DNA of 64,000 nt from Bacteroides mediterraneensis (GTDB taxonomy: Bacteria; Bacteroidota; Bacteroidia; Bacteroidales; Bacteroidaceae). Made by a program: the position numbers and the translations under genes. Below the pieces are notes generated by a model that made no database searches, was not told the DNA's origin, and saw only the letters and a program-made list of their open reading frames with translations. Location of the stretch: the NCBI RefSeq assembly GCF_016900355.1, contig NZ_JACJKA010000002.1, positions 186,001-250,000 of the forward strand, read 5' to 3'. Positions 1 to 7,824 of the stretch are shown here, piece after piece (within the stretch, counting starts at the first letter, position 1; each line of letters opens with the position of its first letter).

Positions 1-2054
1 AGCTCTACCATCGGTTTTCCATCCAATACGTCCTGAAGTGTCTGCCAGTAGGCTGCCCAGCGTTTGTAGTAGAAATCCTTCAGTATCCCGTTCCATTCTT
101 TGTGGGCATAGTCGCGGAGACCTCCGTCGTTGGCACATACACGGTCGCCCCAGGTGGTGATTTGTACGCGGGCGTTCCATTCATACAGGTCTTTTTCGGC
201 AGGAGTAGTTCCCAGACTGCGGGCCTGTTCAATCCAGCGTCCCACACGGAATTCGCTTCTGGTAGCCAGCAGTTGATCTTGAGCCAGCAGGATGTTCAGG
301 AATTCCTGAGAGTGAGCCGCGAAGCTTTTCTTGTCGAAGCTCTTGAAGTCGGCTACTGTCTGGTTGTAGACGATACGTCCTCTGTCTGACAAAGACTGGC
401 GGACGATGTCTATCAGGTCATATTCAAAATTGTTGTTTCCTTTAAACTTGTCGGCTGCTTCCAGCATCAGGCGGGCCGCATCTTCGGTGGTAGTCGGGTC
501 ATAATAGTTTTCCATTTTTGACCAGCTGGAAGCTTGGAAGTTGTTCAGGCTCGGACGGCCGCAGAAGATGGATTCGTGAGTACCCTGCTGGTTGTTGCCG
601 AACGGGCAGTTATAGATGCCGTTTGCCAGGATGTCCCATGCTTTGGCCACCGTTTCATCGTACGTGCCGTAGCGGGCCTTGATGTAGCCTTTCAGCCATT
701 CTTCCTTGGTGAATTTCTCCGGGCGCCAGGGAAGTTCGCACATCAGTTCGAACATCACCGGATTGTTTTCACTGCCTTCCATGGTCAGGCCGATACCTTT
801 GAGGTGGGCCGCCAGCGGATTGTTTTTGGTAAGATAGAAATTGTTCAGCAGCTGGTCCATACGTCCGTGCAAGCCTATGTTGCCTCCGAAGTTTTCTAGC
901 ATACAGAACAGCCAGTCGTGCTGTTCATAACCTTTTTCACGTTTCCAGATGGAAGGGATACCCCACATCGGGCGGCATTCGCTGAACAAATCCAGAATCA
1001 GGATGTCGCCGTTGTTCAGGTTCTTGATCATTTCCGGACGCGGATTTTCTGTCCATCCCTGAATGACCCATGTGGCCTTCGGATTGACTGCCTTCATGGC
1101 GTGAAGCACGGCTTTTCCGGCAGCATCGAAATCTACGCTTCCTGCATCTTCAAGTTCATGGAACGGGTCCATGGAGTAGTAGTTGGCTTTGCCGAATAAT
1201 TTTTCCAGTTCTTTATAATATAAGGAGGCAATTTCATTGAATCGTTCATCTGTAGGAAGCAGGAAGGCCGGACGGGTGAATCCGTTCCATAGTGCCGGTT
1301 CCGTGACATTCAATCCCAGTTTTTTATTGGCATCGTGGGGAACCATACCGGAATAGCCCGGGAATACCGGTTCGATACCGTATTCACGCATACGTTTCAG
1401 AATCTTTTTCTGCAAGGCTTCTTGCTGTGTGTACCAACTGTCGGGATTGGGACCACCCCATCCTTCCAGGTTATTCATGGCCCACCATGCCAGGAAAGCA
1501 GGCCCTGCAATGAATTTATTGATTTCTTCTTTCGTATAGCCTAATTTGGTCAGCATGTTCTTCCATACACACTCTTCACCTACGGCTGCGAGTGGAAGAT
1601 TGATGCCGTGCAAAGCCATCCAGTCGATTTCCTTTTCCCAACGGCTCCAGTCCCAGAATGCCATCGTATAAGAATAGGTGCAATAGTTGAAATCGTATCT
1701 CAGGGAGAGGTTGGTTTCCTTGCGGACCGGAGTGGATACTTTCGGTAGGTTTTCCGGCAACTGGGCGGTCATTCCGTTCCAGGAAAGATGGATGCCTGCG
1801 TAGTATTTCAGGTACCAGTTGAGGCCGGTGGCGATGTTTACATAATTATTACCGCGGATGACGACTTTGTTGCCTTTCTGGTCAAGTTCGAAAAAGTCGT
1901 TTCCTCCTTTTTGTAATTGTATAATGAACTTGTGGGATGACCCCGGGCAAATTCTTTCCAAAAGTCCGTCGACAGGATTACTCCATAAGCTGAATGGAAT
2001 GCAAACACATGCTAAAAGGATAAGTAAAAATCGTTTGGATTTCATAATATTCAT
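1..2054 (-). CDS. Alpha-N-acetylglucosaminidase, GH89 (NAGLU-like), partial
   Basis: Exported exo-glycosidase expected to remove terminal alpha-linked GlcNAc, found in some mucin O-glycans and in heparan sulfate. About 684 codons are present; the C-terminus runs off the left window edge. The N-terminus has a basic stretch and a hydrophobic signal peptide ending near LSLWSNP-type sequence, so export is likely. The two family motifs carrying the catalytic glutamates are visible: MDPFHE and, further on, GLTMEGSENNPVMFE followed by ELPWRPE. Tandem ATGs lie at 2054 and 2045 in the same frame; either could be the start, and I chose the outer one. Just upstream lies a 21-bp-spaced direct repeat that may control it. 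The neighbouring MATE gene is divergent. The family call is firm; the natural substrate is inferred. Confidence 0.93.
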   Translation of the reverse strand, partial: MNIMKSKRFLLILLACVCIPFSLWSNPVDGLLERICPGSSHKFIIQLQKGGNDFFELDQKGNKVVIRGNNYVNIATGLNWYLKYYAGIHLSWNGMTAQLPENLPKVSTPVRKETNLSLRYDFNYCTYSYTMAFWDWSRWEKEIDWMALHGINLPLAAVGEECVWKNMLTKLGYTKEEINKFIAGPAFLAWWAMNNLEGWGGPNPDSWYTQQEALQKKILKRMREYGIEPVFPGYSGMVPHDANKKLGLNVTEPALWNGFTRPAFLLPTDERFNEIASLYYKELEKLFGKANYYSMDPFHELEDAGSVDFDAAGKAVLHAMKAVNPKATWVIQGWTENPRPEMIKNLNNGDILILDLFSECRPMWGIPSIWKREKGYEQHDWLFCMLENFGGNIGLHGRMDQLLNNFYLTKNNPLAAHLKGIGLTMEGSENNPVMFELMCELPWRPEKFTKEEWLKGYIKARYGTYDETVAKAWDILANGIYNCPFGNNQQGTHESIFCGRPSLNNFQASSWSKMENYYDPTTTEDAARLMLEAADKFKGNNNFEYDLIDIVRQSLSDRGRIVYNQTVADFKSFDKKSFAAHSQEFLNILLAQDQLLATRSEFRVGRWIEQARSLGTTPAEKDLYEWNARVQITTWGDRVCANDGGLRDYAHKEWNGILKDFYYKRWAAYWQTLQDVLDGKPMVE

Positions 2055-2092
2055 TTTTAAGTGTTACAAAAATCATACTTTATAAGTAACAT

Positions 2093-2128
2093 AAGGGGGA
2101 AAATAGTCAAGAAAAGGGGGAAAATAGT
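2093..2128. promoter_or_regulatory. Direct repeat, two 15-bp copies 21 bp apart, upstream of GH89
   Basis: AAGGGGGAAAATAGT occurs identically at 2093-2107 and 2114-2128, start to start 21 bp, about 40-75 bp upstream of the GH89 start codon. Two helical turns between direct repeats is the geometry expected of a dimeric activator of the AraC/HTCS kind. A -7-like TTTTTG lies between the repeats and the GH89 start. The repeat is seen directly; the operator role is inferred. Confidence 0.5.
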
Positions 2129-2190
2129 GCATTGTGGGGTTTCTGCCTTGAAATTGACTTATGTCAAGACGCTCTCTGCGGTAAATATTG

Positions 2191-2198
2191 TAATTTTG
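2191..2198 (+). promoter_or_regulatory. Bacteroides -7 promoter element for the MATE gene
   Basis: TAATTTTG matches TAnnTTTG. It lies 24 bp upstream of the GTG at 2222 and downstream of the more distant in-frame start, which argues for the GTG. No convincing -33 box is seen. Confidence 0.55.
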
Positions 2199-2221
2199 CC
2201 ACGTTTTTAGAGAGTAAACAC

Positions 2222-3571
2222 GTGGAACAGGCTATTCAACAAACAAACATTCGGAAGGGCTTGACGAAGCTCGTGATTCCTATTTTTATAGAGACTTTAT
2301 TGATCATGATGTTGGGGGCGGTAGACACCATCATGCTGAGCCAGTACTCGGATGAGAGTGTGGCGGCAGTAGGAGTGGTCAACCAGATTGTGATGTTTGC
2401 TTTCCTCATCTTCGAGGTGATCAATATCGGTACTTCCGTGCTGTGCTCGCAGTACCTTGGAGCGGGACTGAAGAATAAAATGGTGCAGGTGGTGGGAGTG
2501 GCCTTGCTGCTGAATTTGGTGGTAGGTGTACTGGTCAGTGCCATTTTGCATTATGGGGCGGCTACGTTGTTAGGATGGATGGGATTGCGTCCGGAATTGT
2601 TGAAGTACGGTATCGGTTACATGGAAATTGTGGGAGCCTTTGCTTTTTTCCAGGCCATCTCGCTGACCATCTCTGCTTCACTTCGTAGTGCGAACAAGGC
2701 CATCTATCCCATGCTGGTTACGGTGTTGGTCAATGTGATGAACATCATCGGCAACTATTCCCTGATTTTTGGTAAGTTCGGATTTCCGGCCTTGGGAGCG
2801 GAAGGAGCGGCCATTTCCACTTCGGTGGCCCGAGGAGTCAGCATGGTGGTGTTGTTTGTCATTCTTTTCAAGAAACATATTCCTTCTTTCCCGTTGGCTC
2901 TTTTCCGGCCTTTCCCTTGGAAAGAACTGAAAAACCTGTTGAAGGTGGGATTGCCTTCCGCCGGAGAGAACATGTCGTACAGCTTCTCGCAGGTGGTGAT
3001 TACTTATCTGATCAATATTTTGGGAAATGATTCACTGGCTACCCGTACCTATACGGTCAATACCACCATGTTTGTTTACCTGTTTGCCATCGCTATGGCA
3101 CAAGGTGGAGCCATCAGTATCGGGCATCTGGTGGGGCAGAAGAAGATACGTGCGGCCTATCTGTTGGGAAAATACGTGATGCGTCTGTCTATTCTGGTCT
3201 CTCTGATACTCTCATGTATCTGGGCTATTTTCGGGCACACCATCTTCAGTCTGCTGACCAAGAACGAGAATATCATCCGGTTGGGAGTGACCATCCTGAT
3301 AGTCGATGTGATTGTGGAGATTGGACGTGCCGTGAACATTTATGCCACGAATGCCTTGCGTTCGGCGGGCGATGTGAATTTCCCTTTCTATGTAGGGTTG
3401 GTCGTACAGTGGACAGTGTCCGTAGGGTTGAGCTACTTGCTCGGCATCCATTGGGGATGGGGACTGGTGGGTATGTGGTGTGCCTTCCTGCTCGATGAGA
3501 ACATCCGTGCCTTTATCTTCGTGAAACGCTGGAACAGCCTGAAATGGGCCAAAAAGGGATTTGTGAAGTAA
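2222..3571 (+). CDS. MATE family multidrug/metabolite exporter
   Basis: Inner-membrane transporter of the MATE family, which exchanges Na+ or H+ for cationic drugs or metabolites. The protein is 449 residues, the usual family length, with twelve or so hydrophobic segments and the typical N-terminal KLVIPIFIETLLIMMLGAVD helix carrying a conserved glutamate. The GTG at 2222 (VEQAIQQ) is chosen: an in-frame start 90 bp upstream would lie upstream of the TAATTTTG promoter element and would add a non-hydrophobic, Cys-rich extension unlike the family. It is divergent from GH89 and converges with the small membrane gene. The substrate cannot be told from sequence. Confidence 0.9.
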   Translation: MEQAIQQTNIRKGLTKLVIPIFIETLLIMMLGAVDTIMLSQYSDESVAAVGVVNQIVMFAFLIFEVINIGTSVLCSQYLGAGLKNKMVQVVGVALLLNLVVGVLVSAILHYGAATLLGWMGLRPELLKYGIGYMEIVGAFAFFQAISLTISASLRSANKAIYPMLVTVLVNVMNIIGNYSLIFGKFGFPALGAEGAAISTSVARGVSMVVLFVILFKKHIPSFPLALFRPFPWKELKNLLKVGLPSAGENMSYSFSQVVITYLINILGNDSLATRTYTVNTTMFVYLFAIAMAQGGAISIGHLVGQKKIRAAYLLGKYVMRLSILVSLILSCIWAIFGHTIFSLLTKNENIIRLGVTILIVDVIVEIGRAVNIYATNALRSAGDVNFPFYVGLVVQWTVSVGLSYLLGIHWGWGLVGMWCAFLLDENIRAFIFVKRWNSLKWAKKGFVK

Positions 3572-3573
3572 GG

Positions 3574-3801
3574 CTACATACCCGATTGAATCAGGCAGAA
3601 ATAGAAAAAGATGATGCAGAGAATGTCGATGGTCAATGCGATGACCGACCAATGCAGGAACTGCTTGTTCCTCTTGACGGCCCCGTAAATAATTCCTAAG
3701 ATGGCAGAGAGGAGTACTCCTGTGATAATTCCGAAAACACCTTGTATGGCGATGCCCAGCAATACGAGGATGCCCATCGTGATAAGGATATTGTTTTTCA
3801 T
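3574..3801 (-). CDS. Small membrane protein, unknown function
   Basis: A 75-residue protein made of three hydrophobic stretches (about residues 5-24, 25-42 and 50-70) separated by a short basic loop (KRNKQFLHW). It lies between the convergent MATE gene, 2 bp away, and the proC terminator. Because that terminator sits directly upstream, the gene probably has its own promoter or relies on readthrough. The hydrophobic pattern and the clean fit into the gap support a real gene. I recognise no family. Confidence 0.6.
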   Translation of the reverse strand: MKNNILITMGILVLLGIAIQGVFGIITGVLLSAILGIIYGAVKRNKQFLHWSVIALTIDILCIIFFYFCLIQSGM

Positions 3802-3831
3802 GTCGATTTGATTTTAGGTTAGGAAATAAAA

Positions 3832-3850
3832 AGGGAGCATGAAGCTCCCT
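3832..3850 (-). terminator. Intrinsic terminator of proC
   Basis: On the minus strand a 7-bp perfect stem AGGGAGC/GCTCCCT with a 5-nt loop is followed directly by a T-run, 10 bp after the proC stop codon. Confidence 0.8.
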
Positions 3851-3859
3851 GTATCGTTT

Positions 3860-4633
3860 TTAGAGGCTGGCCTTAATGGCACGAATGATCGCCGAGGTGA
3901 ATCCGTCGTGTTCCAGTGAGTTAATGCCTTTGATGGTGATTCCTCCCGGAGTGGTGACCTTTTCAATTTCAGTGGCCGGATGGGCGTGCTCGTTGTTCAG
4001 CAACAGTTGGGCAGCTCCTTCCAGGGTCTGTGCCAGCATGGTCTGTGCATCGTGAGGTTTGATGCCAAGTTCTACTCCTGCCTGCATGGCGGCCTGCACG
4101 TATTTCAGCACGTAAGCGATGCCGCAGGATGTCAATGAGGTGGCAGCCGCAAATAGTTTCTCGTCAATCAGCATGGAACGTCCCATTTCGTTGAACAGGG
4201 AAGTCATGCCTGCCACCTGCTCTTCCGAAGCGTTGCGTGCGGCAATCAGGGTCATGCTGGCGCCTTCTGAGATAGCCGTGTTCGGGATGACGCGGAAAAT
4301 CGGCATCTCCGGGTCTACGAAATGCGCCAGGTCTTCAATGGTCAGTCCGGCAGCTACGGATACCAAGATTTGCGGATGTCTCAGTCTTAAAGGTTTCAGC
4401 ACTTCTTCCACTTTCCAAGGCTTTACAGCGATGATGACAATGTCGGCATCTTCGGCCGCTTCCTTGTTGGAGTGTGTCACGTGGATGGCTGGAAATTCCG
4501 CTTTCAGCGCATTCAGTTTTCCGGCACTGGGGTTGGATACCGTTATCTGTTGTGCCTGGATATAATGTCCGTTGGCCAGTCCACGGGCAATGGCACCTCC
4601 CATGTTTCCGGCTCCGATAATCGCTACTTTCAT
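3860..4633 (-). CDS. proC: Pyrroline-5-carboxylate reductase
   Basis: Last step of proline synthesis: NAD(P)H-dependent reduction of 1-pyrroline-5-carboxylate in the cytosol. 257 residues, near the family norm. The N-terminal Rossmann motif is MKVAIIGAGNMGGAIARGL. The C-terminal P5CR dimer domain contains AAATSLTSCGIAYVLKY and the TTPGGITIKGINSLEH segment. It has its own -7 element (TAACTTTG, minus strand 4668-4661) and its own terminator, so it is a single-gene transcript here. In related Bacteroides I recall proC closing the argR-argG-argC-argD operon; here a sialate-esterase gene on the other strand separates them. Confidence 0.96.
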   Translation of the reverse strand: MKVAIIGAGNMGGAIARGLANGHYIQAQQITVSNPSAGKLNALKAEFPAIHVTHSNKEAAEDADIVIIAVKPWKVEEVLKPLRLRHPQILVSVAAGLTIEDLAHFVDPEMPIFRVIPNTAISEGASMTLIAARNASEEQVAGMTSLFNEMGRSMLIDEKLFAAATSLTSCGIAYVLKYVQAAMQAGVELGIKPHDAQTMLAQTLEGAAQLLLNNEHAHPATEIEKVTTPGGITIKGINSLEHDGFTSAIIRAIKASL

Positions 4634-4660
4634 ATTTTTCAGGTTTGAGTTCTATATTCG

Positions 4661-4668
4661 CAAAGTTA
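4661..4668 (-). promoter_or_regulatory. -7 promoter element of proC
   Basis: The minus strand reads TAACTTTG, a full match to TAnnTTTG, 28 bp upstream of the proC start codon. Confidence 0.6.
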
Positions 4669-4753
4669 TAATTAAAAATGGGAGTTTGACTATATAATGG
4701 AATTTATTTTGACCGTTCGGAGGAAGGAACGTAGCCATTTAGTGAAACATACG

Positions 4754-4886
4754 GGCATTTATACGTTATTTCCTGTTTGTTTTTTATGTCTCCCTTAAGG
4801 AAAACGTACGTTTCTCATGGCCGAAACGTATGTTTCTGCACCGGGAAACGTACGTCTCCGCATGGGGAAACGTAGAAAATGCAAGG
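4754..4886. repeat. 22-bp tandem repeat array (locus 1, proC side)
   Basis: The heptamer AAACGTA starts at 4802, 4824, 4846 and 4868, an exact 22-bp period. The four clear units are 4799-4820, 4821-4842, 4843-4864 and 4865-4886; the last keeps only its left half. Two decayed units can be traced leftwards (TACGTTA at 4762, TATGTCTC at 4785). The core GAAACGTACGTTTC is a perfect palindrome. There are no spacers between units. The array lies between the divergent -7 elements of proC and of the sialate esterase, and the rest of this 418-bp gap holds no gene that I can see. Confidence 0.85.
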
Positions 4887-4972
4887 AGATGTGGGGGAAA
4901 ATATAGCGTCATTGGAAAGTTTTAGGAAAAACTTGAATAAAAAAGTACCAAGCGAATTCGCAAGAGATGCAT

Positions 4973-4980
4973 TATCTTTG
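4973..4980 (+). promoter_or_regulatory. -7 promoter element of the sialate-esterase gene
   Basis: TATCTTTG is a perfect TAnnTTTG match. Transcription would start near 4987, giving a leader of about 65 nt that includes a hairpin. Confidence 0.65.
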
Positions 4981-4985
4981 TAAGG

Positions 4986-5018
4986 CATTCCGCTCCGCGT
5001 TTTGTGCGGAAAGGAATG
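4986..5018 (+). promoter_or_regulatory. Leader hairpin before the sialate-esterase gene
   Basis: CATTCC (4986-4991) pairs with GGAATG (5013-5018), and TCCGC (4994-4998) with GCGGA (5006-5010), around a short loop. The hairpin starts at the predicted 5' end of the transcript. It may stabilise the mRNA; there is no sign of a riboswitch. Confidence 0.4.
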
Positions 5019-5051
5019 TCTGTGAAGAACGTAAAACCTGAAAGAAATAGC

Positions 5052-6482
5052 ATGAAAACAAAGAAATGGATGGTAAGTGCCTGCCTGCTGCTGATGCAGG
5101 TTGGTGCGTGGGGCAAGGTGACGTTGCCCGACATTGTGAGTGACAACATGGTGCTGCAACAACAGACTGAGGCTTGTCTGTGGGGCAAGGCGAAGGCCAA
5201 TGCCGAAGTGAGCATCCGTCCGTCGTGGAACCAAGAGGTGTATAAGGTGACTGCCGATGCCGAAGGAAAGTGGGTGGCTAAAATCCAGACACCTACGGCC
5301 AGTTACCAGACTTATACAATTTCCATTTCCGATGGAGAGGAAGTGAAACTGAACAATGTGCTGGTAGGAGAAGTGTGGTTCTGCTCGGGACAGTCGAACA
5401 TGGAAATGCCTTTGCGGGGTTTTGAGAATTGTTCGATAGCCGGAGCCAATGAAACCATTGCCACTGCCTCGAAGTGGAAGGGAATCCGGGTAGCCACCGT
5501 GGAAAAGAATGGACAGCTGCAGCCTGTTGACGAGTGTAAGGGAAGCTGGAAAGTGAGCAATCCGGAGAATGCACCGGCTTTCAGTGCCACGGCTTTCAAT
5601 TTTGCCATGATGATGAACCAGGTACTGGATATTCCTGTCGGCATTATCAATTGCAGTTGGGGAGGGTCGACCGTAGAAGGTTGGTTGCCGCGAGAAATTG
5701 TGTCTCAGTATCCTGATATCGATTTGCAGAAGGATATCCGTAAGGAAGACGGACATGACTGGTGGCATTACAAGAGTCCGACATTGATGTATAACGGCAT
5801 GCTGAAACCGTTACAGAATTATACGATTAAAGGTTTCCTGTGGTATCAGGGCGAATCGAATGTCGGAAAACACAAAACTTATGGTGAACGCCTGAAAACA
5901 ATGGTAGAGCTTTGGCGCAAGGAATGGGGACTGGGCGAATTGCCGTTCTATTATGTGGAGATTGCTCCGTTTAATTCCACAGAGACCACCGGTTGTGCCT
6001 ATCTGCGTGAGGCACAGTTCAAGGCACAGGCACTCATTCCGAACAGTGGCATGATTTCGACCAACGACTTGGTACAGCCTTATGAAATCAAGAACATACA
6101 TCCGAAAAACAAGACCGATGTGGGGAAACGCTTGGCTTATATGGCTTTGAGCAGGACGTATCATGTGCCAGGTATTGAGGCATACGGGCCGGTTTATAAG
6201 TCAATGGAAGTGAAAGACGGAGCAGTGATTCTCTCGTTCGACCATGCGGAGGAAGGTTTCAACCGCTTGTCGGGGATGGAAGGTTTTGAAGTAGCCGGAA
6301 GCGACAAGGTGTTCTATCCGGCAAAAGCAGAAGTTTTCAACAACCGGCAGATAAAAGTGACCTGCGACAAGGTAGCACAGCCCGTAGCCGTGCGTTACTG
6401 TTTCCGCGATTTCCAGCCGGGCAATGTGGCCAATTTGCGTGAGTTGCCGTTGTATCCGTTCCGTACGGACGACTGGGAATAA
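5052..6482 (+). CDS. Sialate O-acetylesterase-like SGNH esterase (SASA family)
   Basis: Secreted carbohydrate esterase expected to remove O-acetyl groups from sialic acid or another acetylated sugar. 476 residues from the ATG at 5052, which opens a clear signal peptide (MKTKKWMVSACLLLMQVGAW). An upstream in-frame GTG at 5004 falls inside the leader hairpin and was rejected. SGNH blocks: Ser115 in CSGQSNMEM, GGSTVEGW, WYQGESN, and the catalytic-site His350 in NIHPKNKTDVGKRLA. An N-terminal beta domain (TLPDIVSDNMVLQQ) precedes the hydrolase fold. The gene sits alone between proC and argD, and is oriented opposite to both. The substrate is inferred from the family and the host-glycan setting. 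Confidence 0.88.
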   Translation: MKTKKWMVSACLLLMQVGAWGKVTLPDIVSDNMVLQQQTEACLWGKAKANAEVSIRPSWNQEVYKVTADAEGKWVAKIQTPTASYQTYTISISDGEEVKLNNVLVGEVWFCSGQSNMEMPLRGFENCSIAGANETIATASKWKGIRVATVEKNGQLQPVDECKGSWKVSNPENAPAFSATAFNFAMMMNQVLDIPVGIINCSWGGSTVEGWLPREIVSQYPDIDLQKDIRKEDGHDWWHYKSPTLMYNGMLKPLQNYTIKGFLWYQGESNVGKHKTYGERLKTMVELWRKEWGLGELPFYYVEIAPFNSTETTGCAYLREAQFKAQALIPNSGMISTNDLVQPYEIKNIHPKNKTDVGKRLAYMALSRTYHVPGIEAYGPVYKSMEVKDGAVILSFDHAEEGFNRLSGMEGFEVAGSDKVFYPAKAEVFNNRQIKVTCDKVAQPVAVRYCFRDFQPGNVANLRELPLYPFRTDDWE

Positions 6483-6500
6483 ATCGGAGGAACTAAAATA

Positions 6501-6546
6501 AAAAATCTCCTTATTCGTGCTTTTTCGGCGGAATAAGGAGATTTTT
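6501..6546. terminator. Bidirectional terminator between the esterase gene and argD
   Basis: A 16-nt perfect inverted repeat (6501-6516 and 6531-6546) includes A5 at one end and T5 at the other, so it can end transcription in both directions, for the esterase gene and for the arginine operon. Confidence 0.9.
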
Positions 6547-6555
6547 GTGTGTATC

Positions 6556-7680
6556 TTATTTGATAAGATGTTGCAGACGGGTCAGGAAATCGTCGGCTTC
6601 TTGCATGCTCAGGCAAAGCGGGGGAAGCAGACGGATGACGTTCGTGCCGCTGACTCCGGTAAATACCTTCTGTTCGAACAGCAGTTGCTTGCGGAGTTCC
6701 TTGATCGGCTCTTCAAATTCCAGTCCAATCATCAGGCCGCGTCCACGTACTTCCTTGATGCCTTTGAAGTGTTTCAGTTCTTCCAGCAGGTGGGCACCGA
6801 CTTTGGCTGCATTTTCAACTAAGTTTTCTTCCTTCATCACATCAAGAACGGCGATGGCGGCGGCACAAGCCAGATGATTGCCTCCGAAGGTAGTTCCCAA
6901 CTGACCGTACACCGGGGTGAATTTCGGGCTGATCAGTACGGCTGCCATTGGGAAGCCGTTGCCGATACCTTTGGCTACCGTAATCATGTCCGGACGGACA
7001 TCGCTGTACTGATGGGCAAAGAATTTACCACTTCGTCCGTAACCTGACTGGATTTCATCCACAATCATCACGGTATTGGTTTCGTCGCAGGCCTGGCGCA
7101 TGGCTTTCAGAAAATCGGTGTCGGGTACCTGGATACCACCTACACCCTGAATGCCTTCGATAATCACGGCACAGACATCGCCCTTGGCCAGTTCGGCTTT
7201 CAGGGCTTCCGTATCGTTCAAAGGAAGGTAAGTGACATGGCCGTTGTCATTGATAGGAGCAATGATTTTGGGGTTGTTAGTCACTTCTACTGCCAGTGAA
7301 GTACGTCCGTGGAATGCTTTGGCGAAAGAGACGACGCGGGTACGTCCGTTGTAGAAAGAGGCCAGTTTTAAGGCATTTTCGTTGGCTTCTGCTCCGGAGT
7401 TAATCAGGAAAAGCTGGTAATCGTCGTAGCCGCTGATCGCTCCTAAGCGGTCGGCTACTTCCTGCTGCAGTTTGTTGATGACAGAATTGGAATAGAATCC
7501 CAATGTAGCTACTTGTTTGCTGATGGCTTCCACGTAGTGGGGATGTGCGTGGCCGATGGAGATTACGGCATGGCCTCCGTAGAGGTCGAGGTATTCCTGG
7601 CCTTTGTCGTCCCATACATGACAGCCCTTTCCTTTGACGATGTTGACATCGAAGAGGGGATATACGTCGAATAATTTCAT
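6556..7680 (-). CDS. argD: N-succinyl/acetylornithine aminotransferase
   Basis: PLP-dependent class III aminotransferase of the arginine pathway, converting the N-acylglutamate semialdehyde to N-acylornithine. 374 residues, near family length. Landmarks: LFLINSGAEANENALKLA, AFHGRTSLA, the cofactor-face VDEIQSGYGRSG, and the PLP lysine K237 in TVAKGIGNGFP. It is the last gene of the argR-GNAT-argG-argC-argD unit and is followed by a strong terminator. In Bacteroides the pathway is known to run on N-succinyl rather than N-acetyl intermediates, so succinylornithine is the likely substrate; the sequence alone does not prove that. Confidence 0.93.
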   Translation of the reverse strand: MKLFDVYPLFDVNIVKGKGCHVWDDKGQEYLDLYGGHAVISIGHAHPHYVEAISKQVATLGFYSNSVINKLQQEVADRLGAISGYDDYQLFLINSGAEANENALKLASFYNGRTRVVSFAKAFHGRTSLAVEVTNNPKIIAPINDNGHVTYLPLNDTEALKAELAKGDVCAVIIEGIQGVGGIQVPDTDFLKAMRQACDETNTVMIVDEIQSGYGRSGKFFAHQYSDVRPDMITVAKGIGNGFPMAAVLISPKFTPVYGQLGTTFGGNHLACAAAIAVLDVMKEENLVENAAKVGAHLLEELKHFKGIKEVRGRGLMIGLEFEEPIKELRKQLLFEQKVFTGVSGTNVIRLLPPLCLSMQEADDFLTRLQHLIK

Positions 7681-7698
7681 ACTTCTGTTAAGATTAAG

Positions 7699-7742
7699 AA
7701 TGAAGAATAAGATGAAATCTCTTTCAGAACTTATTCTTCATT
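7699..7742. promoter_or_regulatory. 13-bp perfect inverted repeat in the argC-argD gap
   Basis: AATGAAGAATAAG (7699-7711) and its complement (7730-7742) enclose 18 nt, 18 bp upstream of the argD start. There is no T-run beyond it on the minus strand, so it is not an ordinary terminator. It may form an RNA hairpin in the 144-bp argC-argD gap that adjusts argD expression or mRNA processing; ArgR binding is another possibility. Confidence 0.5.
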
Positions 7743-7824
7743 AATTTATGTTTTTACAGTCCTGCGGGAAGATACGAGAAAGGCGATAAGCTCTCGTTCT
7801 TCCTATGGATAGAGGACTTGTTGG

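Noticed and set aside
102-1544. Several plus-strand reading frames of 70-120 codons
   Set aside because: They lie antisense to the GH89 gene, whose minus-strand frame is open from its start to the window edge and carries family motifs.
4815-5768. A 317-codon minus-strand frame across the array and the sialate esterase
   Set aside because: Antisense to a well-supported SGNH enzyme, rich in His/Pro/Ser as shadow frames are, and it runs through the tandem repeats.
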